From the NCBI RefSeq assembly GCF_000224335.1, contig NZ_AFXZ01000002.1, forward strand, positions 310,001 to 374,000: a DNA stretch of 64,000 bases, written 5' to 3'. A program made the translations under genes and the position numbers. Below, in pieces: positions 1 to 7,149 of this stretch. The notes beneath the pieces were generated by a model, which was given only the letters and a program-made list of their open reading frames with translations, did not search any database and was not told where the DNA came from. The stretch's first letter is position 1, and each line of letters begins with the position of its first letter. The stretch is from Bizionia argentinensis JUB59. Lineage in GTDB: Bacteria; Bacteroidota; Bacteroidia; Flavobacteriales; Flavobacteriaceae.

Positions 1-1242
1 CCAAATAGATTTCTCTTGATCAATATTAGAGTGACTCTGATCTACATAGGAGATTTTAGCAGTATCACCCACTATAAACTCGCCTTTATCTGGAGTTTCC
101 TCACCCATAATCATTCTAAAAATAGTTGTTTTACCGGCACCGTTAGGTCCAATAACACCAACTATTCCTGCTTGAGGTAAATTGAAGTTTAAATCTTCAT
201 ATAACAACTTATCGTCATAACCTTTACTCACACCTTTGGCTTCAATAACATTAGTTCCTAAGCGTGGACCATTTGGAATGTAAATTTCTAATTTCTCATC
301 CAATTGCTTTTGATCCTGACTCATTAATTTGTCATAGTTATTCAAACGCGCTTTTTGTTTGGTCTGACGCCCTTTGGCACCTTGACGAACCCATTCCAAC
401 TCACGTTCTAATGTTTTCTGACGTTTAGAAGCAGCTTTACCTTCTTGAGCCATACGTTTTGATTTCTGATCTAACCAAGACGAATAGTTCCCTTTCCAAG
501 GAATACCTTCACCTCTATCCAGTTCTAAAATCCATCCTGCTACATTGTCCAAGAAATATCTATCGTGCGTTACAGCAATTACAGTTCCTTTATATTGTGC
601 TAAATGGTGCTCCAACCAATGTACGGATTCTGCATCCAAGTGGTTGGTAGGCTCATCTAGTAATAATACATCAGGCTCTTGCAATAACAAACGACATAAT
701 GCTACACGACGACGCTCACCACCGGAAAGCACACCAATTTTCTTGTCGCCATCTGGAGTTCTTAAAGCATCCATGGCAATTTCTAATTTAGTATCCAATT
801 CCCAAGCATCTGATGCATCAATTTGATCTTGAAGCAAAGCTTGGCGGTTCATGAGTTTTTCCATTTTGTCTGCATCAGAATATACTTCTTCCAGACCAAA
901 CATTTCGTTAATTTTATTGTATTCATCAAGAATAGCAACGGTTTCAGCAGCACCTTCACGAACGATTTCCATTACCGTTTTTTCATTATCCAATTGCGGT
1001 TCTTGTTCTAAAAATCCTACAGAATAATCTTGTAAAAAGGTTACATCGCCTTGATAGTTTTTATCCTGACCTGCAATAATTTTTAGTAAAGTTGATTTTC
1101 CAGAACCATTAAGACCTAAAATTCCAATTTTAGCGCCATAGAAAAAACTTAAATGAATATTCTTTAAAACAGGTGAATTAGCACCTGGAAATGTCTTGGT
1201 TAAACCAGACATAGAAAAAATTACTTTTTTATCGTCGCTCAT
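1..1242 (-). CDS. ettA: Energy-dependent translational throttle protein EttA (ABC-F), 3' end cut by window
   Basis: The 414 visible codons start [14 protein letters not shown] and run off the left edge, so the end of the second ABC domain is missing. Two ATPase domains are seen: Walker [10 protein letters not shown] at about residues 43-51, signature LSGGE near 171 and Walker B followed by DEPTNHLD near 193, then a charged linker and a second Walker A ([10 protein letters not shown] near 360). No membrane segment is present. ABC-F proteins bind the ribosomal E site; EttA couples translation to cellular ATP level. Assignment to EttA rather than another ABC-F paralogue rests on overall resemblance and the short linker. 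Nothing about regulation was seen. Confidence 0.9.
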   Translation of the reverse strand, partial: MSDDKKVIFSMSGLTKTFPGANSPVLKNIHLSFFYGAKIGILGLNGSGKSTLLKIIAGQDKNYQGDVTFLQDYSVGFLEQEPQLDNEKTVMEIVREGAAETVAILDEYNKINEMFGLEEVYSDADKMEKLMNRQALLQDQIDASDAWELDTKLEIAMDALRTPDGDKKIGVLSGGERRRVALCRLLLQEPDVLLLDEPTNHLDAESVHWLEHHLAQYKGTVIAVTHDRYFLDNVAGWILELDRGEGIPWKGNYSSWLDQKSKRMAQEGKAASKRQKTLERELEWVRQGAKGRQTKQKARLNNYDKLMSQDQKQLDEKLEIYIPNGPRLGTNVIEAKGVSKGYDDKLLYEDLNFNLPQAGIVGVIGPNGAGKTTIFRMIMGEETPDKGEFIVGDTAKISYVDQSHSNIDQEKSIW

Positions 1243-1320
1243 TTTTTAAATAAGTTTTATTGTTGATTTGTGATAAATTTTATGACTTTAATTGTCAATT
1301 ACGAATAATTCGGAAGCTAA

Positions 1321-1503
1321 TTAAACCCGTCCTTTAAGTGCATTGAAAACCCATGCTATTGCAAAAAAACCGATTCCTACAGCAGCAAATCCCCAGCCGG
1401 CCACATCATCATATCTAAAGGCTCCTAGCGCAATTAGCGCTAGACCTACAAAAATCATAATAGCCGTTGCCCACGCTAATACTGTGTTTTTATTCATTGA
1501 CAT
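1321..1503 (-). CDS. Small CAL67264-type membrane protein
   Basis: A 60-residue protein with two hydrophobic helices (about residues 7-26 and 32-54) separated by a short RYDDVAGWG turn and ending in a basic tail. An upstream in-frame ATG at 1539 would add 12 residues, but family members begin near MSMNKN, so 1503 was chosen; the ATG at 1497 is also possible. I recognise it as the conserved flavobacterial membrane protein family named after a Gramella locus. Its function is unknown. It sits alone between ettA and the pirin gene on the same strand. Confidence 0.7.
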   Translation of the reverse strand: MSMNKNTVLAWATAIMIFVGLALIALGAFRYDDVAGWGFAAVGIGFFAIAWVFNALKGRV

Positions 1504-1605
1504 AATCTGTTTTTTTAGTTTAAAAGTTAGCAATAACAAATATCGGTATTTTTAATAGAATTTACACGCTAATGCTTGCTTTTTAACACGCCTGCGATAA
1601 AGACA

Positions 1606-2325
1606 TTAACTCATTGGAACTTCAATAAATAAAAGACCTGAAGCATCATTTGCTGTTATTAAAAATTGATCTGTTTGTGAAACTCCAAGTGCATCTCGTG
1701 TTTCTAAAGTCGTACTATCAATAGTTACGTTCCCTGAAATATTCATAATATATACTCCGTGGTTATTGCTTTTCAACGTATAATTGTACGTTTTATCAGC
1801 ATCCAAGTCAATTCTAGAAATGACAGCATCTTGATTAATTTTTAAACTGCCTTCATGACTATCATCCATTGAAATAACCAAAATTTGAAGATTATTGTTC
1901 CGATCTTCCTTTAAAAATTTTTTCTGGCCATATCGCGGATTAACATTCTGCTTATTAGGCGTTATCCATATTTGGAAAATATTTAAATGTTCCTTTTCCG
2001 ACCCATTAATTTCAGAATGTTGTATACCCGTTCCAGCACTCATTACTTGTACTTCATCGGACGAAACAGATTGCCAATCCTGATGCATATCATCACGATG
2101 TTTTAAAACGCCACTTAATGGAATGGTTATAATTTCCATATTCTCGTGAGGATGTGTTCCAAACCCCATTTTAGGCGCAATAACATCATCATTTAAAACG
2201 CGTAGAGCCCCGAAATTCATTTTTTCTTTATCAAAATAATTGGCAAAACTAAAAGAATGATTTGCTTGTAACCAACCGTGATTGGCAAAACCTCTGTCTT
2301 CTGCTTTATATAGTATAGTTTTCAT
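1606..2325 (-). CDS. Pirin family protein
   Basis: A 239-residue cupin-fold protein. The N-terminal pirin domain contains the metal-binding pattern THPHENME and TGIQHSE with the intervening HRDDMHQ loop; the C-terminal half is the second cupin. Bacterial pirins can be quercetinases or redox-sensing regulators; the actual role here is unknown. The start MKTILYKAEDRG fits the family; an upstream in-frame ATG at 2361 lies inside a tandem duplication and adds a non-family peptide. It is the last gene of the DoxX-reductase-GNAT-MarR run, which suggests MarR control, although 94 bp separate it from the MarR stop. Confidence 0.88.
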   Translation of the reverse strand: MKTILYKAEDRGFANHGWLQANHSFSFANYFDKEKMNFGALRVLNDDVIAPKMGFGTHPHENMEIITIPLSGVLKHRDDMHQDWQSVSSDEVQVMSAGTGIQHSEINGSEKEHLNIFQIWITPNKQNVNPRYGQKKFLKEDRNNNLQILVISMDDSHEGSLKINQDAVISRIDLDADKTYNYTLKSNNHGVYIMNISGNVTIDSTTLETRDALGVSQTDQFLITANDASGLLFIEVPMS

Positions 2326-2367
2326 CTTTATTGCCCACGAAAGTTCATCTTTATTGCCCACGAAAGT
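2322..2367. repeat. Perfect 23-bp tandem duplication over the pirin start codon
   Basis: Two exact head-to-tail 23-bp copies (2322-2344 and 2345-2367) each contain the reverse complement of an ATG and the motif CCCACGAAAGT. Both ATGs are in different frames relative to each other because 23 is not a multiple of three; only the inner one opens the pirin frame at 2325. The outer copy completes an inverted repeat CCCAC-GAAA-GTGGG at 2357-2370, a potential hairpin with a GNRA-type loop. Confidence 0.9.
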
Positions 2368-2419
2368 GGGTATATTTATTTATTATTTATTCTATCCGAT
2401 TAGTGTTAAATCCAAATTT

Positions 2420-2857
2420 TTATCGTAATTTATCTAATAAATCACTTAACTCTTCTGCTTCACCTTCAGATAAATTTTTTAAAATATCAAGGTTATAATC
2501 ACTGGAAATTGATTTTAAAAGATTCAAACCGTCAGTAGTTATATGGATGTAAACAACCCGCCTATCATTTTCGCAAGGCGAACGTTTAATCAAATTTTTA
2601 GCAACTAACTTATCCATGAGCCGCGTTGAATTTGGTGAACGTTCTATCATCCGATCCTTAACTTCTTGAGCCTTTAACGGCTTTTTAGCACCTTTTAAAA
2701 TACGTAAAATATTATATTGCTGCGGAGAAATACCAAACTGTTTAAAAAACATATTCTGCTTATTCGATATCCAACTAGCTGTATATAAAATATTAATTAA
2801 AGCTTTTACTTTATTGTTTTCAAAACGCGACTGTACATCTTCTACAATATTCCCCAT
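2420..2857 (-). CDS. MarR family transcriptional regulator
   Basis: A 145-residue protein with the MarR layout: N-terminal dimerisation helices, a winged helix-turn-helix around residues 45-105 (GISPQQYNILRIL, then SPNSTRLMDKLVAKNLI and the wing ENDRRVVYIHIT), and a C-terminal helix pair. MarR proteins usually repress their own operon and respond to phenolics or oxidants. It follows the GNAT gene by 29 bp and is probably cotranscribed with it. The palindrome at 4115-4134 over the operon promoter is the natural candidate operator. A half-site-like ATAGTTTC also lies at its own start (2856-2863), possibly by chance. Confidence 0.9.
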   Translation of the reverse strand: MGNIVEDVQSRFENNKVKALINILYTASWISNKQNMFFKQFGISPQQYNILRILKGAKKPLKAQEVKDRMIERSPNSTRLMDKLVAKNLIKRSPCENDRRVVYIHITTDGLNLLKSISSDYNLDILKNLSEGEAEELSDLLDKLR

Positions 2858-2886
2858 AGTTTCAAATTTTAAATATTTTGACCAAA

Positions 2887-3174
2887 TTAGCCAGAAATAA
2901 TATCCTTATACATTTCCTGTTTTTTATCAAAAACATGAGATACATACGAACAACTTGCCACAGCTTTTAAATTATTTTCTCTTAAAAATTTAACGGCAGC
3001 TTCTACTAATTTAGAACCGACACCTTCACCTTTTAAAGCATCATTTACTTCTGTATGATTGATATCAATAGTGTTTGTATTTATGTACCTATAGGTCATT
3101 TCAGCCTCTCTAGTTCCATTGATTTCGATAAAAAATGTTCCGCTTTCTTGGTCTTTTTGATGTTTAATCTCCAT
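2887..3174 (-). CDS. Small GNAT-family N-acetyltransferase
   Basis: About 95 residues, the size of the YjdJ-like minimal acetyltransferases. The acetyl-CoA binding segment GEGVGSKLVEAAVKFLREN and the terminal VSHVFDKKQEMYKDII are typical. The frame has two candidate starts, 3186 and 3174; both overlap the end of the preceding reductase gene (stop at 3164-3166). I prefer 3174 (MEIKHQKDQ), which agrees better with the family. The overlap implies translational coupling in the MarR operon. The substrate is unknown. Confidence 0.8.
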   Translation of the reverse strand: MEIKHQKDQESGTFFIEINGTREAEMTYRYINTNTIDINHTEVNDALKGEGVGSKLVEAAVKFLRENNLKAVASCSYVSHVFDKKQEMYKDIISG

Positions 3175-3712
3175 TTTTGATTTCATTTTTAAATAGTTCT
3201 ACTTTATTTTTGAATTCGGTTTTAAGCAACTCCTCAATTATTTCGCCATTTTTAAAATGTGTGTTAAACATAGGTAATGAGAAGTCAGCTACAATATGAG
3301 CATCATGTCTAGGAAATCTATCTTTGGCAATAGCTAAAACCGAAGCACCACCGCGACCTCCAGACGAGGTGGCCATAAGTAACATGGGTTTTTTAGCAAA
3401 TAATTTGGCCTCTATTCGAGACATCCAATCAAAAGCATTTTTAAAAACCGTACTATACGCGCCATTGTGCTCTGCTAAACTTAAAATAATCCCATCACAA
3501 TTTTTAATGTAATTAAATAAGTTTTTAGCTGATTCCGGATAACCATCACGAGATTCTAAATCGACTCCAAAAATTGGCATTTCAAAATCGTTTAAATCTA
3601 AAATAATTACTTCTAATCCTGATTCTTCGACTTGTTTTCTGGTATATTCTACCAGCATTTTATTTATAGATTGTTTACTATTACTACCGGCAAAAGCAAT
3701 GATTCTTTTCAT
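3164..3712 (-). CDS. NAD(P)H-dependent FMN reductase
   Basis: A 182-residue flavodoxin-like fold protein. The FMN phosphate loop GSNSKQSINKML follows the first strand MKRIIAFA, and the segment PMLLMATSSGGRGGASVL is characteristic of NADPH-dependent FMN and quinone reductases. The start at 3712 was chosen because upstream in-frame codons overlap the DoxX gene and lack family similarity. It begins one base after the DoxX stop codon and overlaps the GNAT gene, so it belongs to one operon. A role in quinone or electrophile detoxification is likely with a MarR regulator, but this is inference. Confidence 0.88.
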   Translation of the reverse strand: MKRIIAFAGSNSKQSINKMLVEYTRKQVEESGLEVIILDLNDFEMPIFGVDLESRDGYPESAKNLFNYIKNCDGIILSLAEHNGAYSTVFKNAFDWMSRIEAKLFAKKPMLLMATSSGGRGGASVLAIAKDRFPRHDAHIVADFSLPMFNTHFKNGEIIEELLKTEFKNKVELFKNEIKNGD

Positions 3713-3713
3713 A

Positions 3714-4070
3714 TTACGCGTTAATCTTTTTATTAAAAAAATATGAAACAAGCAATAATATTATAGCTAAAACTGCTGCTATTTGCTCGCCATCTCCAAT
3801 CATGTAATGTGCAAAAAATGCTAATATAAATGCAAAAAAGAATCCGGCATAAGTCCATTCCTTAATAATTTTTAAAGTTGGAACCCATAAAACAATTACG
3901 CCTATTAGTTTAATTACGGCGTAAGGATAAATTAAATAAGTTGGATAACCGAAATTAGTAAACTGACCTGCCACATCATCATACATAAGAAAATACATAC
4001 TAACGGAATACAAAAGTAACAAGCTTAACAAACCTGTGGAGATGTAATAAATAATTGTGTTTCTTTTCAT
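3714..4070 (-). CDS. DoxX-like membrane protein
   Basis: A 118-residue protein with four predicted helices, beginning MKRNTIIYYISTGLL; the first helix leads into the YDDVAGQF loop followed by GYPTYLIYPYAVIKLIG, the pattern of the DoxX/DoxD-like superfamily. It is the first gene of the five-gene MarR operon. The start at 4070 lies about 25 bp downstream of a perfect TAnnTTTG element, which rules out the longer frame starting at 4109. Function is unknown; DoxX-like proteins often accompany oxidoreductases in redox-stress operons. Confidence 0.8.
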   Translation of the reverse strand: MKRNTIIYYISTGLLSLLLLYSVSMYFLMYDDVAGQFTNFGYPTYLIYPYAVIKLIGVIVLWVPTLKIIKEWTYAGFFFAFILAFFAHYMIGDGEQIAAVLAIILLLVSYFFNKKINA

Positions 4071-4094
4071 TTTAATTGTTTTAAAGTTAGAAGA

Positions 4095-4125
4095 CAAATA
4101 TAAGGACAATATTAATAGTTTCCAA
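4095..4125 (-). promoter_or_regulatory. Promoter of the DoxX-MarR-pirin operon
   Basis: On the minus strand TATATTTG (4102-4095) matches the Bacteroidota -7 consensus TAnnTTTG exactly. A TTG (4125-4123) lies 20 bp upstream, fitting the -33 box. The predicted transcription start is near 4088, giving a leader of under 20 nt before the DoxX ATG at 4070. Confidence 0.6.
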
Positions 4126-4134
4126 GGAAACTAT
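4115..4134. promoter_or_regulatory. 20-bp palindromic operator over the -33 box
   Basis: ATAGTTTCC-AA-GGAAACTAT is a perfect 9-bp inverted repeat with a 2-bp centre. Its centre supplies the -33 TTG of the minus-strand promoter, so a bound dimer would block polymerase. The site lies in the divergent region between the MarR operon and the carboxyltransferase gene. Binding by the MarR protein encoded at 2420-2857 is inference. Confidence 0.65.
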
Positions 4135-4214
4135 TTCCGTGTAAAATTATTTATTAAAATATTCACTTTCAAACCATGTTCTTCTTTCGTAAATTCGTGG
4201 CAAAGAAAAAATCT

Positions 4215-5843
4215 ATGGACATCAACTTCAATAAAAACGAAGATCATAATAAAATGCTCGTTTCAGAATTAAAAAAACGCCTGGCGCATGTTAAATTAGG
4301 AGGCGGAAAACCGAGTATTGAAAAGCAACATGCTAAAGGAAAACTAACCGCACGCGAACGTGTTGATTATTTATTAGACCCGAAAAAACCAAGCATTGAA
4401 ATCGGCGCTTTTGCCGGCGAAGATATGTACGAAGAGCAAGGTGGTTGTCCTTCTGGTGGTGTGGTTGTTAAAATGGGTTATGTAAAAGGTAAACAGTGTT
4501 TAGTTGTAGCTAACGATGCTACCGTAAAAGCTGGCGCCTGGTTTCCAATTACTGCCAAAAAGAATTTACGCGCGCAAGAAATTTCTATTGAAAACAGATT
4601 ACCAATTATATATTTAGTGGATTCTGCAGGAGTTTATTTACCAATGCAAGATGAAATTTTTCCAGATAAAGAACATTTCGGACGTATTTTTAGAAATAAC
4701 GCCATTATGAGTAGTATGGGAATTACCCAAATTGCTGCCGTTATGGGGAGCTGTGTTGCTGGTGGCGCTTATTTACCAATTATGAGTGATGAAGCAATGA
4801 TTGTTGATAAAACAGGAAGTATCTTTTTAGCTGGAAGCTATTTAGTAAAAGCTGCTATTGGAGAGACTATTGATAACGAAACTTTAGGAGGTGCAACTAC
4901 CCATTGCGAAATTTCGGGAGTTACAGATTATAAAGCGAAAGATGATAAGGATGCTTTAGATAAAATCAAGAATATTATCGATAAAATTGGTGATTATGAT
5001 AAAGCAGGTTATAATCGTTCTGACGCCCTAAAGCCTAAAGAAAATCCAGAAGACATTTATGGTATTCTTCCAAAATCTCGTGCTGATCAATACGATATGT
5101 ATGAAGTGATTAAGCGTTTGGTTGATAATAGTGAATTTGAAGAGTACAAAGCCGATTACGGAAAAACTATTATTACCTGTTATGCACGTATTGATGGTTG
5201 GGCTGTTGGAATTGTTGCTAACCAACGAAAATTAGTGAAAACCGCAAAAGGTGAAATGCAATTTGGTGGTGTTATTTATAACGATTCAGCTGATAAGTCC
5301 ACCCGATTTATTGCGAATTGTAACCAGAAGAAAATACCTTTAGTCTTTCTACAAGACGTTACCGGATTTATGGTAGGAAGTAAAAGTGAACACGGCGGTA
5401 TTATAAAAGACGGTGCTAAAATGGTAAATGCTGTAAGTAATAGTGTGGTACCAAAATTCACTATTATCCTAGGTAATAGTTACGGTGCTGGAAACTATGC
5501 TATGTGCGGAAAAGCTTACGATCCAAGACTGATTGTTGCTTGGCCAAGTGCTGAATTAGCAGTTATGAGTGGTAATAGTGCTGCAAAGGTATTGTTACAA
5601 ATTGAAAAAGCATCGCTTAAAAAGAAAGGTGAAGAAATTACTCAAGAAAAAGAAGATGCCATGTTTAAAGAAATCAAAGATCGTTACGATAATCAGGTTT
5701 CGCCATATTATGCAGCTGCTCGAATTTGGACTGACGCCATAATTGATCCGTTAGATACCCGAAAATGGATAAGTATGGGAATAGAAGCTGCTAATCACTC
5801 GCCTATTGAAAAGAAATTTAATATGGGTGTTTTACAGGTATAA
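4215..5843 (+). CDS. Acyl-CoA carboxylase, carboxyltransferase (beta) subunit, methylcrotonyl-type
   Basis: A 542-residue crotonase-fold carboxyltransferase, normal length for the family. The N-terminal domain has KGKLTARERVDYLLD and SAGVYLPMQDEIFPDKEHFG; the latter resembles the methylcrotonyl-CoA carboxylase beta subunit rather than propionyl-CoA carboxylase. The C-terminal domain has QDVTGFMVGSKSEHGG and GNSYGAGNYAMCGKAYDP. These subunits transfer carboxyl from biotin to the acyl-CoA. The start at 4215 (MDINFNKN) is chosen over 4176, which adds an unconserved basic peptide. No biotin-carrying alpha subunit is in the window, so it must come from elsewhere. The stop overlaps the next ATG (TAATG). 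Confidence 0.9.
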   Translation: MDINFNKNEDHNKMLVSELKKRLAHVKLGGGKPSIEKQHAKGKLTARERVDYLLDPKKPSIEIGAFAGEDMYEEQGGCPSGGVVVKMGYVKGKQCLVVANDATVKAGAWFPITAKKNLRAQEISIENRLPIIYLVDSAGVYLPMQDEIFPDKEHFGRIFRNNAIMSSMGITQIAAVMGSCVAGGAYLPIMSDEAMIVDKTGSIFLAGSYLVKAAIGETIDNETLGGATTHCEISGVTDYKAKDDKDALDKIKNIIDKIGDYDKAGYNRSDALKPKENPEDIYGILPKSRADQYDMYEVIKRLVDNSEFEEYKADYGKTIITCYARIDGWAVGIVANQRKLVKTAKGEMQFGGVIYNDSADKSTRFIANCNQKKIPLVFLQDVTGFMVGSKSEHGGIIKDGAKMVNAVSNSVVPKFTIILGNSYGAGNYAMCGKAYDPRLIVAWPSAELAVMSGNSAAKVLLQIEKASLKKKGEEITQEKEDAMFKEIKDRYDNQVSPYYAAARIWTDAIIDPLDTRKWISMGIEAANHSPIEKKFNMGVLQV

Positions 5844-7114
5844 TGCTTAAGAAAAAATCGGCTTCATCTGCATTTATAATCATCTTGCTTATATTGGCGG
5901 GTGAAGCTGTTTTTGTTTTACCTTTTGTATTAGCGCGTATTTTTAGACCAACTTTTCTCGAAGTTTTTGCCATTAATAACACCCAATTGGGAAGTTGTTT
6001 TTCCGTTTATGGTGCTGTTGCGCTTATTTCCTACCTTTTCGGCGGACCTTTAGCAGATAAATTTAAACCTAGTAAATTAATGGCTGTAGCATTAATGCTA
6101 ACAGCATTTGGTGGTTTCTATCTTGCCTCATATCCCTCTTTAATCATGCTTCATATTTTGTATGGTTTTTGGGGATTTACTACTATTTTTTTATTTTGGG
6201 CTGCTATGATAAAAGCCACCCGCATATGGGGCGGTAATAACCATCAAGGCTTGGCATTTGGATTTTTGGATGGTGGTCGTGGTTTAACGGCTGCACTTTT
6301 TGGTTCCCTCGGTGTATTATTATTTTCTGTGTTTATCACTTCGGATATTGCAGAAACGAGTTTACTAGAACGACAAAAAGCCTTTAAAATGGTGATTATT
6401 GTCACCTCTTCAATTGTTTGCTTTATCGCGTTTTTAGTCTATTTTTTTCTAAAAAATAAAGGCTATTCTGAAACAGCCTCAAATTCAACTCAAAACTTAA
6501 CTTGGCGGAACTTTAAAACAGTCATGGCATATCCTAGTGTTTGGTTGCTAATGATAATTATTCTGTGTGCTTATTTTGGTTATAAAATGACAGATGTTTT
6601 TAGTTTATACGCAAAAGACGTCATGCTCTATAATGATATAGATTCTGCTCAAGTTGGTACCTATTTACTTTATATGCGCCCAATAATTGGTGTCGTTATA
6701 GGTTTATTAGCCGATAAAACGCGTGCTTCCTTGTGGATTGTCATTGGGTTTTTGGCAATGCTAATTACGAGCCTTATTTTTTCGACGTCTATGATAAACA
6801 GTCATACCACCATGCTTTTTGTATTATCAATTATCATTATGGCTATTGGTGTATATTCGGCACGCGTACTATATTTTGCCACATTAAACGAAGCTAAAAT
6901 CCCTGTAGCTTTAACCGGTACAGCTGTTGGTTTTATTTCTGTTGTTGGCTACACGCCAGACATTTTTGCTGGCCCAATAATTGGTTACTTTCTAGATGCA
7001 TCACCAGGAGCGCTGGGTCATAGACATGTATTTATGATTATGGCAGTAGTATCTCTAATAGGCCTGATTGCTTCTTATGCTTTCTATAAAATTTCAACAA
7101 GAAAGAACGCTTAA
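5843..7114 (+). CDS. MFS transporter, YihN-like
   Basis: A 423-residue protein with about 12 hydrophobic helices and the MFS loop GGPLADKFKPSK between helices 2 and 3. It resembles the YihN-like branch of uncharacterised major facilitator transporters (segment FGFLDGGRGLTAALFGSLGV). The gene overlaps the carboxyltransferase stop by one base and is surely cotranscribed with it, hinting at uptake or export of an organic acid or branched-chain catabolite. The substrate is not known. A strong terminator overlaps its stop codon. Confidence 0.88.
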   Translation: MLKKKSASSAFIIILLILAGEAVFVLPFVLARIFRPTFLEVFAINNTQLGSCFSVYGAVALISYLFGGPLADKFKPSKLMAVALMLTAFGGFYLASYPSLIMLHILYGFWGFTTIFLFWAAMIKATRIWGGNNHQGLAFGFLDGGRGLTAALFGSLGVLLFSVFITSDIAETSLLERQKAFKMVIIVTSSIVCFIAFLVYFFLKNKGYSETASNSTQNLTWRNFKTVMAYPSVWLLMIIILCAYFGYKMTDVFSLYAKDVMLYNDIDSAQVGTYLLYMRPIIGVVIGLLADKTRASLWIVIGFLAMLITSLIFSTSMINSHTTMLFVLSIIIMAIGVYSARVLYFATLNEAKIPVALTGTAVGFISVVGYTPDIFAGPIIGYFLDASPGALGHRHVFMIMAVVSLIGLIASYAFYKISTRKNA

Positions 7115-7132
7115 TTCCTTAAGCGTTCTTTC
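7101..7132 (+). terminator. Rho-independent terminator overlapping the MFS stop codon
   Basis: A perfect 14-bp stem (7101-7114 with 7119-7132) with the 4-nt loop TTCC is followed by TAATTTTTT. The last three bases of the left arm are the TAA stop of the transporter gene, so termination signal and coding end are merged. Confidence 0.85.
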
Positions 7133-7149
7133 TAATTTTTTAAATTTAA

